Of a DNA stretch of 64,000 bases, positions 37,856 through 48,486 are shown one piece after another (positions within the stretch are counted from its first letter, which is position 1; every line of letters starts with the position of its first letter). The translations under genes and the position numbers were made by a program. Location of the stretch: contig JAMZAV010001055.1 of the NCBI GenBank assembly GCA_024449915.1, positions 186,001-250,000 on the forward strand, in the 5' to 3' direction. This DNA comes from Sweltsa coloradensis. Lineage: Eukaryota > Arthropoda > Insecta > Plecoptera > Chloroperlidae. Under the pieces are notes generated by a model, which was given only the letters and a program-made list of their open reading frames with translations, was not told where the DNA came from and did no database searches.

Positions 37856-38883
37856 ATAATTATAATCGGAAAGTGTACTTATTTTAAAGATGGTATGTCA
37901 ATTATTTTAATGGATATAATAGAAAGAGTGTGAAAAAACGTTTAAGAATAATTGTTAAGTGATATTATCACACTGGAAAGCTATTTTACAATTTTTTTTT
38001 TATATTTGACTTCAAGAACGATAAATAATTATTAAAAACAGTATCGATAATTTATCGATCGTCATAGAAACGCGTAGGACTTTTACAATAACTTATAAGT
38101 TGTTCCAGTTTTGCTGTTGTTTTTAATCTTTGTTGTGTGTGTTTTTGTAATATCATCGTTTGATAAAGATTACAGTTGTAAGTGTCCAATTTTTTTTTCT
38201 TATTGTATACTGTATTTATATTTTGTTATATGGTGCCAATGATTTTGATATGTGTAACATGATTGCTTTGTCATATTTTCTTACATAATCGAGGGAGATA
38301 CAATAATATCAATAAATGAATGTTGTATTTGTTTTTGCAGAACATGCATGTGCAACATTATCAATGCTGCTGTCTTATTTGAATGTGTAGATTTTTGCAT
38401 GTTTGAATGTATATTTTTTCACAGTTTCAAGACAAATGAAAATCATGAATTGGAACTATGCTCTATTAAAATTAAAATCAATGTTAAAAATAGCTGATTT
38501 AAAGTAAAACCAAAATCAATAACAAATCAGAAAGCATGATAAAATTGTGTAAAATCACAGTTCAAGTTGCCATGCAAGGAAAAACCCGTACAAACTGCGA
38601 TCAATAGGAGCATTTGGAACCATCGATTTGAGATGTTTATTTTTACTGCGAACCTCTGCGAGCGTTGTCCAAACGAAAAGAGCCTTCTTTTTGCAGCTCT
38701 TCAAATATTTATTTGTGGGGCTCTGAAGGAGTTTCGTAACTTGTTGCAAACACTCAGAGCATGCTTGGCTTATTCGGTAACCGGTTGGAAACGGTGGATC
38801 TGGCTCTGGTGCATTGATTATTAAAGAATGCCTGCGTTCCACATGACTGTTTCTGTCAGTCATTCTTACGGCGTTATTTATAA
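37856..38883. other. No confirmed gene
   Basis: A 135-codon minus frame (38555-38962) is the longest in this interval, but its 5' part runs through the D-like repeat at 38884-39005. No domain, splice site or codon pattern supports it. Confidence 0.4.
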
Positions 38884-39005
38884 CTAAAAACACCAAAGTC
38901 GTTGTTAGACGAGTCATGTGTAGAGTTTTAGTTGGTATAGGGCGCGGCAACTGTGAGACCATAATGCTCGACTCTATTACCTATTATAGGGAGGAAAGAC
39001 CTATG
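38884..39005 (-). repeat. D-type 3'-end fragment
   Basis: CACCAAAGTCGTTGTTAGAC matches the D 3' terminus in minus orientation. Further on, TGCTCGACTCTATTACC and TATAGGGAGG resemble 32645-32685. The terminal CTAGGG is degraded to CTAAAA. Confidence 0.5.
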
Positions 39006-39206
39006 CTTTTTTTAAACTTTGCACATTCTGTTCTTAAAACCGTTTAAGTATTAAGTGCAATTAAATTTATCACGTTTTATTTCAGAGAGTAGGACAAAAG
39101 GTGTAGCATATTTTACACCTGCATCCAGAGGTGATATACAGAAAGCGGAATAAAAAGAGGCGCTAAAAATAAAAAATGTTTTTCACGGAAAGTGCATAGG
39201 ATTAAT

Positions 39207-39999
39207 TGGATGAGCGTAGCGAGCGAAGTGAAGACTTCAATTTGACTTTCTGTTTTTTTGTTTGTTTTCCTCTCACGTTACCCCAAGAAAAATAGCTCGG
39301 GTGTTTTGTTTTTTGTTGGTTTTTCTGTCTGTTTGTTCGCTCTCTACCGGGCAAACGGCACATGCGATCTTGATGAAAATTGGAGGGGACCTTCGAAATC
39401 TCTGAACTTAGACTTGCTACGTTTTTGGGTACAATCGAAGAAATATTTCTCATGAATATCGTACTTTTACGATTTTTTTCGATTTTTAGTGCGATATTTT
39501 TGTGACATTTGGGCCGATTCTGACCAAACGGGTGGGACTACAACGTTCATATTTCACACAGACATTAAGGTAATGGTGATGTATTGCTTTCTGAAAGAAA
39601 AAGTTGAAAAAGTTAGCCAGAATCTATAGAAAGAAAGCTTTTAATATAAGTTTTTTGATTTTTTGTGTAATATTTTCGTGCCATTTGGGCCAATTCTGAC
39701 CAAACGGGTGGGGCTACAACGCTCATATTATACATGGACATTAAGGTTATGGTGATGTAGTACCTTTTGAAAGAAAAAGTTGAAAAAGTTAGCCAGAATC
39801 CATAGAAATAAATTTTTAATATAAGTTTTTTACGGTAAATAATACCAATTGACAAGAAACAATAGAAACTTGATAACAATCACCTATACAATGCGTAGGC
39901 AGCAAAACAAAGCCCTTGCAAAAGTAAAGATATCCCATGCAAACTAAAAACTTTAAAAAGCTCATCCATCAACGCGGCGGGACTTTAGCGTTTTCCTAG
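39207..39999 (+). mobile_element. Helentron-like element, family A, copy 3 (long form)
   Basis: The start TGGATGAGCGTAGCGAGCGA follows a T, so this A body carries the longer B-like head. The central block (CCAAACGGGTGGG...AAAGTTGAAAAAGTTAGCC) is present twice in tandem, about 180 bp apart (39520 and 39695). It ends AGCTCATCCATCAACGCGG with a type-i tail, TTTTCCTAG, then T. Confidence 0.8.
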
Positions 40000-40048
40000 T
40001 TACAATTGATAGAATATGTAGCGATTCGTTAAGAAATACGTTATTTTT

Positions 40049-40809
40049 TGGATGAGCGAAGCGAAGACTTCAATTTCACCGACCCCCCAAAAAATTTAGC
40101 TCGGGTGTTTTTTTTTTTTGTTTTTTTCGTTTTTCCGTCTGTTTGTTCGCTCTCTACCGGGCAAACGGCATATGCGATCTTGATGAAAATTTGCCACGAC
40201 CTTCGTTTTCTCTGAACTTAGACTTGCCACGTTTTTGGGTACAATCGAAGAAATATTTCTCATTAATATCGTACTTTTACGATTTTTTTCGATTTTTAGT
40301 GCGATATTTTCGTGACATTAGGACCGATTCTGACCAAACGGGTGGGGATACAACGTTCATATTTCACATGCACATTAAGGTAACGGTGATGTATTGACGT
40401 TTGAAAGAAAAAGTTGAAAAAATTAGCCAGAATCTAAAACCTTTATTTATATAGATTCTGGCTAACTTTTTCAACTTTTTCTTTCAAAAGTCAATACATC
40501 ACCCTTACTACCTTAATGTCCATGTGAAATATAAACGTTGTAGCCCCACCCGTTTGGTCAGAATCCGCCCAAATAGCACGAAAATATAGATTTTAGATCT
40601 TTCACACAGCCTTGTATGAAAACTTCACAGGAGATTTTATACCTTACTCACAGCCTTGTTACAAACAATCAAAGATCTAACAGACCTAATGATTGCTTTG
40701 TATGGGCAGTGTTAATATGTTTTTATTATTTTAAATTAAAATTAACATTTTAAAATTAAAAAGCTTATCCATCAACGCGACTAAAAAAAGCGTTTGCGAA
40801 GCTTCCTAG
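40049..40809 (+). mobile_element. Helentron-like element, family A, copy 4, chimeric with an inverted central block
   Basis: Intact start TGGATGAGCGAAGCGAAG. The first central block runs forward to TTAGCCAGAATC (40435). The second is inverted, 40455 GATTCTGGCTAACTTTTTCA to CGAAAATATA (about 40588), forming a hairpin of roughly 150-bp arms. Unrelated sequence follows (40590-40760), with AAGATCTTTCACACAGCC-like direct repeats. Then ATCCATCAACGCGAC and a type-ii tail, AAGCTTCCTAG, followed by T. Confidence 0.75.
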
Positions 40810-41444
40810 TATTATAGCAGATGGTTAAAGGACCAGTGGCTGCTGGTGGGCATTTTCCACACCTGGTCAGGAAAAAATGCCTCACAAACCCAAATTTTAA
40901 TATTATGAGTGAAACTTATTTTTAGTGTCTAAATGTTCTCTACTTTAGAGTATCTTCCATTAAGTATTTTTTAAATCGGCTTATTTAACCTGTAATGTGA
41001 AAGTTACAAGAACGCTCGTTACTTGGGGGGTAATCGGAAATATCTTTTAAAAAATAATAGTGAAACGCTGAAACGATTGCTCTTTGTAACGCAACTGACA
41101 GTGCAGCCGCCATATAGCCGACATCTTTGGTGTAATCGGGCCACTGCCGAAAAAAATAGAATTCCCAAATAAGAGAAAAATATTAAATTATTTTCATTGC
41201 GATCTCAAACGAAATATATACCCCTCAGTAAACCTAAAACAAATCATGAGGGTATGCTCTGTATACGCGTGTATATTATTCTCTTAGTACAAATAAGGAT
41301 ATTCAATGTCAAATCAAAGCATATTAATCTATAATTTTGAAATCATAACAATCATCGTCACCATAACAAAATTATTTCACAAAACATGCCTAAAACTCTT
41401 TAAAATCCTCCAATCACACTGTGGAATCGAAAGAAAATCCGGGT
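40810..41444. other. No recognisable feature
   Basis: AT-rich DNA without supportable genes. Confidence 0.4.
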
Positions 41445-41530
41445 CTGTGCGCCCCGGACCCGCACTAGCTGGGGAGCCTCCCCACCAGACCACACATTGT
41501 ACAAAATCATGTACTTTCCTCGCGAAAGAG
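41445..41530. repeat. Short repeat family U, copy 2
   Basis: GCGCCCCGGACCCGCACTAG, CTGGGG and CCAGACCA match 34790-34850, followed by a loosely matching GTAC-containing end. Confidence 0.5.
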
Positions 41531-41855
41531 CGTAGACCCACAAATAATTTTTGGATGTCACACTGAACACCTGATAATCAGTAACTTGAGAAGCCGCCAC
41601 TGAGAGGTTTTAGTGCTATATTTTGTTTTTAATTGTTTGTGAAATGCGAGTAGGCTTATGTAGCTAGACCCCGTAACCAAGAGTGGGGTTATGCTTATCA
41701 GTTGCAGTAGCCTATGCAATTATGTACATACTACCAACATATCGAAAGTATTTGACACAACTTAAATTCGGCCATAATTGACTGTTCGCGCCACTACTTT
41801 GTTTTCTGCCTCATCTCTCTCCACCTATCATTTCCCTTAATTTTCCCGCCGGCTG

Positions 41856-41917
41856 TGACGTATTCTGAGTCACTTGCCGACTATTTCCATTACCCTGGAG
41901 TCGGTGCCTTATCAGTT
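41856..41917 (+). promoter_or_regulatory. Candidate promoter: CRE-like, AP-1-like and initiator motifs
   Basis: TGACGTA (41856-41862), TGAGTCA (41866-41872) and TCAGTT (41912-41917) lie in a GC-richer stretch about 100 bp upstream of the ATG of the candidate first exon. TGAGTCA is the AP-1/bZIP consensus, TGACGTA is a CRE-like half motif, and TCAGTT fits the arthropod initiator. No TATA box and no clear downstream promoter element are visible. Promoter function is inferred from motif clustering and the exon that follows. Confidence 0.35.
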
Positions 41918-42014
41918 ATCATTCTCGGGCACTCGCTCGTCGAGTACACACGCTACTCTCTCAAGCTCACGTTCACAGTGCAGCCGATCTCGCATAAGTA
42001 AATAAGTAATAATT

Positions 42015-42167
42015 ATGTTTAACTTTAAGTTTAAACCACCTGTGCATCATTCTACACCATTGTGCGAATGTTCGCGCCCTCGACGCCGACGCCTTCCACG
42101 CCTGCTACGTCCTACTGGCCGCTCATTTCTCGCCAAATTGACACTTGCCCAGCCAGCATCAAAGTCG
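42015..42167 (+). CDS. Candidate first coding exon of an unrecognised small gene
   Basis: The ATG at 42015 opens a 51-codon frame ending exactly in phase 0 at a strong splice donor, TCG|GTAAGT (intron starts 42168). The peptide begins MFNFKFKPPVHH and has a basic RPRRRRLPRLLRP stretch at about residues 21-33. GC content is well above the surroundings. Joined to the acceptor at 42781 the frame continues 60 more codons to a TAA at 42962, about 111 residues in total. Joined to the earlier acceptor at 42721, it stops after 19 codons. A second ATG frame from 42068 also exists but stops nine codons after the first splice. No family is recognised; a non-coding spliced RNA is an alternative. Confidence 0.35.
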
Positions 42168-42781
42168 GTAAGTGGTTAAGTTTATTTCTCAGCTCGGTTT
42201 CTGGTAATTATGAACAATTCCGTATTATATCAAAACGTGGAATTAAAAAAAAAATGTAAAAACACACCTACAACATCATTAAATGCAATTTCTGACCGGC
42301 GCAACAACAAGTATCCCCAACCTCGTTTTTAACGGAAAGGATTTCGGGTACACTCTTATCGATTATATCCTAGAACTAGCGCGGCGTACTACAACTAGGT
42401 TTACTGTGTTGTGCCCTAAAACCCCAATAACTAACTAACTAACCATACAACTAGGCGGAAAGTTCGGCTAACCTAACGAAAGTACACCGCCATAGGCCTT
42501 GGCTCGGCCAACAGACAGCCTGAAGGTGTACTGTTTTTAACAATTTTTAACACACTTTTTACACATTTCCAAGGTAAGCGCCGTTGTGAAACGTTAATAT
42601 ATCGAGGCTAGGGATGCTTAGTAAAGCCTTTTTAAAAGTTATTTTTCAACTCTGACAATAATACGGAATTGTTCATAATTATCCGGTTTCTTTGTTTTCT
42701 CCCTTTTTTCTTGTCTTACAGTACATGCTCCCCAAATTACAGTTCACTAGCCTCTACCTCGCACCCCTTCCCTTCACCTAG
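42168..42781 (+). other. Candidate intron with alternative acceptors, enlarged by a transposon
   Basis: The donor GTAAGT is at 42168. Acceptors are at 42720-42721 (long pyrimidine tract, TTGTCTTACAG) and 42780-42781 (CCCTTCCCTTCACCTAG). Removing the 481-bp TIR element and one copy of its 8-bp duplication leaves an original intron of roughly 63 bp to the first acceptor, a size typical of compact arthropod introns. Within the element another donor-like CCAAG|GTAAGC occurs near 42573. Confidence 0.4.
42203..42683. mobile_element. TIR transposon (481 bp) with 8-bp target duplication CGGTTTCT
   Basis: The left end GGTAATTATGAACAATTCCG... and the inverted right end GATAATTATGAACAATTCCG... match over 26 bp with one mismatch. 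CGGTTTCT stands immediately outside on both sides (42195-42202 and 42684-42691). Eight-base duplications occur in hAT, P and Merlin superfamilies; the termini do not start with the CA usual for hAT, so the class is left open. There is no transposase frame, so it is non-autonomous. Confidence 0.8.
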
Positions 42782-42964
42782 TGCGTTCGAGGCCTCGCTC
42801 GCCCAGTGCAAACCCCAAGGTTGCAACAATGCCAAAACCATCCATTCTTCAGTAAAACAGTTGGTTCGTTTCCTTGTCCTGCACTGCCGTCGCTGGTGCA
42901 AGGTGTAGAGCACCAACACGTTATTCTGTCTCCGTGTGTCTCTCAGTGTACACTTCCACCATAA
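42782..42964 (+). CDS. Candidate second coding exon of the same unrecognised gene
   Basis: After the acceptor at 42780-42781, the frame set by exon 1 stays open for 60 codons (start CVRGLARPVQTPR, end SQCTLPP) and closes with TAA at 42962-42964. The sequence is GC-rich and proline/cysteine-containing. An overlapping frame that uses the earlier acceptor runs to 42906 but does not connect to an ATG in exon 1. A further acceptor-like GTGTCTCTCAG at about 42945 leaves exon structure uncertain. No family is recognised. Confidence 0.3.
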   Translation, partial: CVRGLARPVQTPRLQQCQNHPFFSKTVGSFPCPALPSLVQGVEHQHVILSPCVSQCTLPP

Positions 42965-43139
42965 CAGAGTACACTACGTGGGACTAGTGTACTCTATTAT
43001 CTGAGCTTATACTTTACCGCGGAGTAACACCCACTCCAGAGGTACACACCCTACACACCGGCACCACAGAAAAGTGCAGGACAAAAAAGAACCTGTGGGT
43101 GGGAACTGGAGAGAGTGCGTTTTATTATTGGGGGCAAGT
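42965..43139. other. No further feature
   Basis: Possible 3' continuation of the candidate transcript; no polyadenylation signal is evident. GAGTACACTACGTGGG and an inverted-looking ACTAGTGTACTC occur close together at 42967-42999. Confidence 0.3.
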
Positions 43140-43300
43140 GTAGCAAGCTGTGAGTGCAATGACGTCATAGTTGACTCAGGCGCCTTTGTACCCAACATGT
43201 TCATGTGTGTGTTTGAACCAGGTCGGGTTCAAACCCCGGTCGGGAGCAATTTGTTATTTCTGGATAGTATTAAAAAAGCATTGAACATGTTTTAAAATGA
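43140..43300 (+). repeat. tRNA-derived SINE-like segment, copy 2
   Basis: TCGGGTTCAAACCCCGG (43222-43238) forms a good T-arm with a polymerase III box B, followed by TCGGGAGC. The downstream body TTATTTCTGGATAGTATT and GAACATGTTTTAAAAT matches the minus-strand segment at 32270-32330. Box A and an acceptor stem are not convincing. Confidence 0.5.
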
Positions 43301-43560
43301 ATACAATACTATAATGTCAAGATTGCAAGGTTACTCAATCTCCCAGCGGAACTTATGGGAACCTTGAGAGTGGAGATTTTTTTATATCTTGGTCATTGCA
43401 TGTATTCACCGCCTGACATTTAAAACATGATTTGATAAAAATGATTTCTTCCAGAACAGAATCCATAGTCGTTAAATTAAATTTGACATTCTCAACCTAT
43501 TTTCAACTTATTATTTATTGTGAGTTTAAATCGCAACAGGTTTAGCTCAAAATATTAACG

Positions 43561-43793
43561 GCACCCTGCGGACTGGTACCTGACGTCTGTTTAAAATTTC
43601 GTCGCAATCTGTTCAGCAGTTCGGCCGTTCTGGAGAGTACTCACTCACTCACTCACTCACTCACTCACTCACTCACTCACTCACTCACTCACTCACTCAC
43701 TCACTCACTCACTCACTCACTCACTCAACTCACTCACTCACTCACTCACTCGCTCCTCACTCACTCACTCACTCACTCACTCAATCACAGACA
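43561..43793 (-). mobile_element. D-related 5' fragment with a CTCA microsatellite
   Basis: CTGTTTAAAATTTCGTCGCA and ATCTGTTCAGCAGTTCGGC are the inverse of the D block at 31893-31930. It runs into a roughly 146-bp CTCA/ACTC microsatellite (43639-43784) at the place where D has its GT microsatellite and GAGTGAGCG start. The ACTC array may have expanded from the inverse of that start. Confidence 0.5.
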
Positions 43794-44279
43794 AATTAGA
43801 AAGAGGCTAATTTGAATGTTAAGATTCAGTCGTTTCCTCGACAAAACAAAAATACGAATAATTATTTAGAAATGGGAATCGAGATAACCCGTAGAATGAT
43901 CAAACTCCACGAACGTAGGCTACATTATTTTGTCCCAAATATGCCGAAAAGCTATTGTAAAATTCATACAAATATTACAATAGTAAATACTTAATGTCTT
44001 TTAACTTCAAATCTCAACTCAGACTTTACGCAAACACTAATTAATATTAAATTGTTGTCTGGTCTTCTCCTATAGGCCAGTTAAATTATTCAAGTGGTAG
44101 CCGGATAAGTGGACTCTGGAAAACTTCCCCCCACCCCCTCCCCCCACCCCTACTAATTAAAATCAACGGTGGAGAAGTGGCCTCCTAGCAGAAATAAAGC
44201 CAAAAGTTTAATTAAATGGTATTTATTAGACAAATTTAGCGCGTCTTTCAATTTGATTGAATCCACTTGACTAATTATT

Positions 44280-44440
44280 AAGGTGCCCGTTAGATCGCAC
44301 CAATTTTGGTTGGGTCAACAAAATACTTTCTGGGTGAAAAAAAAAAAATGGTTGAGACATACTCAAAATCATCAAACATATCTATTGGTCTACAACGTTC
44401 AATATTATGTACTTATGAAAGAAATTAAAGGAAAGGCAAC
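44280..44440 (+). repeat. Repeat family Q, weak copy
   Basis: GGTGCCCGTTAGATCGC, GGTTGGG, GGTGAAAAAAA and ACTCAAAATCAT resemble the order in 49905-50135. Diverged. A CCCCACCCC-rich stretch lies upstream at about 44128-44150. Confidence 0.35.
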
Positions 44441-44754
44441 GAGTTCAAGGATTATATAATTATGCCTTTTATTACTTGCTACTAATAGAGTCACCCAACG
44501 CTAATAGTCTTGTCTAAATGCAAATACAGAAACTTGCACACAAGATACAATGTGTATGAAAACCAAAACTGTGTTGATCACTAAAGTGATGACTTCCCAT
44601 CCACATTCTAAATACTTAGCTAAACAATTTTGATTTGTGAACTATTATTCTAAAAATAAATTTATACAATAATGTTTTAGGGTCCTCTTGAACATTCCAA
44701 TAAATTGACATCACTTTTTTTTGCAACATCCCTTTACTTTTATATTGTCAGTCT

Positions 44755-44960
44755 GTACGTATTTCCGTCTGTGCGTGAGTCACGTCTCACAATAAAACCG
44801 AACACGACGTCCGATTTTCAAGCATATTTAAACAAGCATATGATATGATACCGAATGTTTTTGGTGACTCTGGGGGTAAGGGTGGAGTGGCTATCCCTCC
44901 AGAAAGTTTGAAAATTAATAACCCGGTATACCAGCACCATTGCAGTACGCTCGAACAGGC
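44755..44960 (+). repeat. Repeat family T, copy 2
   Basis: CCGTCTGTGCGTGAGTCACG, TCTCACAATAAAACCGAACA and GACTCTGGGGGTAAGG match copy 1 in order (17815-17940). Confidence 0.5.
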
Positions 44961-45487
44961 AACGAACCTTTTTTTTTCGTGTTTACTCACCTCAATGATC
45001 AACACGCACGAATAATAATATTATTTTTGTATTTTTCCTGCACGATCTGTTCATAAAGTAAACTTCACTCCATCTTTTGGTTACTCCCGTACCTCTGCTA
45101 GTTTTAATATCACAATCATTGCTCTATTCTAAGGGAGCATTCACGCATGCATTTTCACTTCTTCCACAGGCATATTTATATAAAACAGCATCTCAATGTT
45201 TTACTTATTCATATTCTTTGTGCTCTAAGCGTTCACCGCCATAATTGAATTACATAATACCGGACTATGGATCTATGAGGCGCGAATAATCTTTATGCAA
45301 AGAGCCCCAAAATTACTAATTCTATTACTATATTCTGGCGGGGGTGTGTCCAAAATATGCATCCGTCTCGTGATGACGACACCAATAACGTGCACTGCCC
45401 GTCTTGAATGACTTGGTCGTGATCGTGACCAGGACAGTGATGATCATGTTAGTGAAGGATCGATTATTCCCACGACTGATCACGAGG

Positions 45488-45549
45488 TTAACTCGCTAAA
45501 ACCATTGCTCACATTGAGTACTGACGCCATTGAGTTTTAGCGTGGTTAA
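45488..45549. repeat. Small inverted repeat (about 62 bp)
   Basis: TTAAC.CGCTAAAAC at 45488 pairs with GTTTTAGCG.GGTTAA ending at 45549, with a loop of about 25 bp. Origin unknown. Confidence 0.5.
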
Positions 45550-45599
45550 GAGGCCCTACACCCGGGACTTTGGAGAGGTTGCCTGCCCTGTTTTATTAT

Positions 45600-45765
45600 T
45601 ATTGTTTATTTATTTAGCAAATATAACTTTTTTCAACACAATTTACTATTTTAAAATACTAGACATTATAAAATACTAAAATTACAAAACTACAAAAGTA
45701 TACAATTACCAAATTACCAAAAAATAAAATGAACACAATTACAAAAATTGTCAAAACTTACAATA
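45600..45765. repeat. Dispersed AT-rich repeat, second copy
   Basis: Matches 31590-31740 through TTATTATTGTTTATTTATTT, CTATTTTAAAATACTAGACA and TATAAAATAC. The GC-richer sequence after it (45780-46000) might belong to the same element, but no domain is recognised. Confidence 0.4.
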
Positions 45766-46267
45766 TTTACAACCTTACAAGACACAAAACGTGCGTATGT
45801 CTTTGGACCGAGTTCAATCTGTTTTCGTGGAGTTCCGTAGATACTAGCGCAGTATTGGCTCATTTCTTGCCGGCAGCTGAGGAACACATCTCCCAAATAA
45901 CCTTAGGCCAACAGCTTACGAACACGGGATGGATATGACCTCGCTGCCCAGCACCATCTCTTTGCTGTACCGATCACACGCGGTGCAAGTGTTTATACGT
46001 TGACTCACCTGCATTTAAATCAACCAGGAAAACATAATTTTTGGGAGGGTATTTATAACAGATGAGCGCATGTCGCTATCAGAGAATATTTTAAATAATT
46101 AAGGCCTACACAACCCTGAAAAATTACTACAAATTATTCTTTTGCAACCATATTTAAAATGTAAAATCACAATTCAGAAAAATTAAATAATAAAAACAAA
46201 TGGTCGCCCAAAATTACGGTAATTTTTTTTTCATATTATGCAGAGTGCATCATATCATCAATCAATA

Positions 46268-47017
46268 GGGAACCTAAGTGGGCGTTGTCCGGTTCTCTCC
46301 GGTCAGCGTGGTATAGGCGATTAACCCGTGCTAAATGTTTCGTAAGCGATAGCGCGAGAACCCGACCACGGACCGGAATTATATTCATACTGTAAGAAAC
46401 TATAATCTTTCCTCTTTGCGTGGATATACATAACTCTGCTCTATCACAAATATTAATAACATTTGTTTTGAGTTGAAGTGAACCTACATTTACACTGTTG
46501 CCAAAAGCACGTAAAAACAAAAAACACGTAAAAACATTTTGTCCGTGGCATCAGCATAACATTTGGTATCCGACTTGCTTTGTGGCTACTGTGAGGTCAC
46601 TGGGTTGTACTAGATTATACATTACTAATAAAATATCCTTTAATGTGCCAACAAAATCTTGAATGCGAAGTACATTTAGCAACCATGGACAGGCGCGTGG
46701 TATGCGAGGATGCCACAGCTGCACACAACGTGGCTGCGCCTCGCTTAGGTTGCCGCTCAGTCAGAGTACATTTGCGACAGCGCGGAAACATGGGTCCATT
46801 TAACTCATAATAGTTTGAATTTAGGAAGCGGCATCGAGCAAAGTAGAATGCCATCATCTTCTTTACAAAATTAAGCATATTGTGATGTTATTGGTTTAGA
46901 TTTCTTTTGCGCGAGTCAAAAGATACGGCGAGTTACATTTTCGTACCATGCTAATTCTTATGGGCGCTGAGACCAGAGAGAACCAATTTCCTTCCCGCCT
47001 TCAAAACTTAGGTTCCC
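46268..47017. mobile_element. TIR element (750 bp) flanked by TA
   Basis: Ends GGGAACCTAAGT and ACTTAGGTTCCC are perfect 12-bp inverses with TA immediately outside on both sides (46266-46267, 47018-47019). Further in, GGTTCTCTCCGGTC pairs with GACCAGAGAGAACC. A TA duplication is typical of Tc1/mariner-related elements. Interior frames (87 codons on minus, about 41 on plus at 46686) have no transposase motif, so it is non-autonomous or decayed. Confidence 0.65.
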
Positions 47018-47827
47018 TATATCAAAAATACAAAATAATGTTACAAATTTATTTCAGGTTAAAAGTTTGTTTGGGTTTGATCAATATTTAATAATAACAT
47101 AAAACCATGCGTACTATATTGTTAAAATAATGATTAGATTAAATTAGATTAGATTCTTGCTTACATGGACAATACCGGGCTGAAACCCTCAAATGTAGGA
47201 TGATTGTATTACCAGACCAGGGCAGAAAAAACGCATTTTGCTATGTTGGCCGAGTGGGTTGTGGAGCATTGAGAATGTAGAGTTGACAGACATTCTGTCG
47301 TACAATGCACTACAGTCAAGTACTTTGATTGTGGGCATGATGTACAGATGGGACAGAATGCAAACTTGATCTACGATTTACATACTTGCCAGTTCCCATC
47401 TGATTCAACAAATTAATGTTGACTTAGTGGTTGCTCTCAAGTTATAGTGTTTTGCACTTCGGCATGTTCTTGCTAGCAGTCTGCGGTGTAGCAGACAATT
47501 ATTGCTCTTGGCGTGACGACTCTAACCGAACTATTGACTCAATGCTGACTGGTTTATAATACAGGTGTCTCGGGCTAACTTGTCCGATACGCACGACACG
47601 GCTTCGAGTGATTCACGTTGGAAAAACAACATAATTAAGCATTTTATAATTAACGTAATTTATCTGCAGCCATGAAAGAGCTCAGGACAATGTAACCAAT
47701 CAATAAATTCGTTGGTTTGTAACAACTTTATTACAAGCAACACCCACTTTAAAGACAGGTATGACACTAGACATCAATTTCCGTAAAGATAATTAGTCAA
47801 TAACTTAATTACTACTATTACTATTTA
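47018..47827. other. No recognisable feature
   Basis: No gene or shared repeat is seen. Confidence 0.4.
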
Positions 47828-48426
47828 CTAGGAAAACGCTAAAGTCCCGCCGCGTTGATGGATGAGCTTTTTAAAGTTTTTAGTTTGCGTGGGATATCTT
47901 TACTTTTGCAAGTGCTTTGTTTTGTTGCCTACGCAATGTAGGTGATTGTTGTCAAGTTTCTATTGATACCTGTCAATTGGTATTATTTACCGTAAACAAC
48001 TCACATTAAAAGCTTTATTTCTATGGCTTCTGGCTAACTTTTTCAACTTTTTCTTTCAAAAGGTACTACATCATCACCAAAACCTTAATGTCCATGTATA
48101 ATATGAACGTTGTAGCCCCACCTGTTTGGTCAGAATTGGCCCAAATGTCACGAAAATATCGCACTAAAAATCGAAAAAATCGTAAAAGTACGATATTCAT
48201 GAGAAATGTTTCTTCGATTGTACCCAAAAACGTAGCAAGTCTAAGTTCAGAGATTTCGAAGGTCCTGTCAAATTTTTATCAAGATCGGATATGCCGTTTG
48301 CCCGGTAGAGAGCGAACAAACATACAGAAATACAAAAAAAAAAAAAAAACATTGGAGCTAAATTTTTTGAGGGGTCAGTGAAATTGAAGTCTTCTCTTCG
48401 TTCGCTACGCTCGCTACGCTCATCCA
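47828..48426 (-). mobile_element. Helentron-like element, family A, copy 5 (short form)
   Basis: On the minus strand: TGGATGAGCGTAGCGAGCGT start, ACTTCAATTTCACTGACCCC, T-run, one central block, CTCATCCATCAACGCGG and type-i tail TTTTCCTAG, then T. Its 5' end lies about 60 bp from the 3' end of copy 6 in the same orientation. Confidence 0.8.
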
Positions 48427-48486
48427 ACTATTTATCAATTTATTATTTTATTATTAATTAGCTTGTTTGCTGTGTTTGTGTTGGTA

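Noticed and set aside
38555..38962. 135-codon minus-strand open frame, among the longest in the window
   Set aside because: Its N-terminal third runs through a D-type repeat end; there is no recognisable domain, splice site or codon pattern.
45780..46000. LINE reverse-transcriptase fragment
   Set aside because: GC-richer sequence beside a dispersed repeat, but no RT or endonuclease motif can be recognised on either strand.
46280..46380. tRNA-like gene near 46300
   Set aside because: GGTTAATCGCC-type and GTGGTCGG strings suggest weak boxes, but no cloverleaf can be drawn and the region lies in a TIR element.
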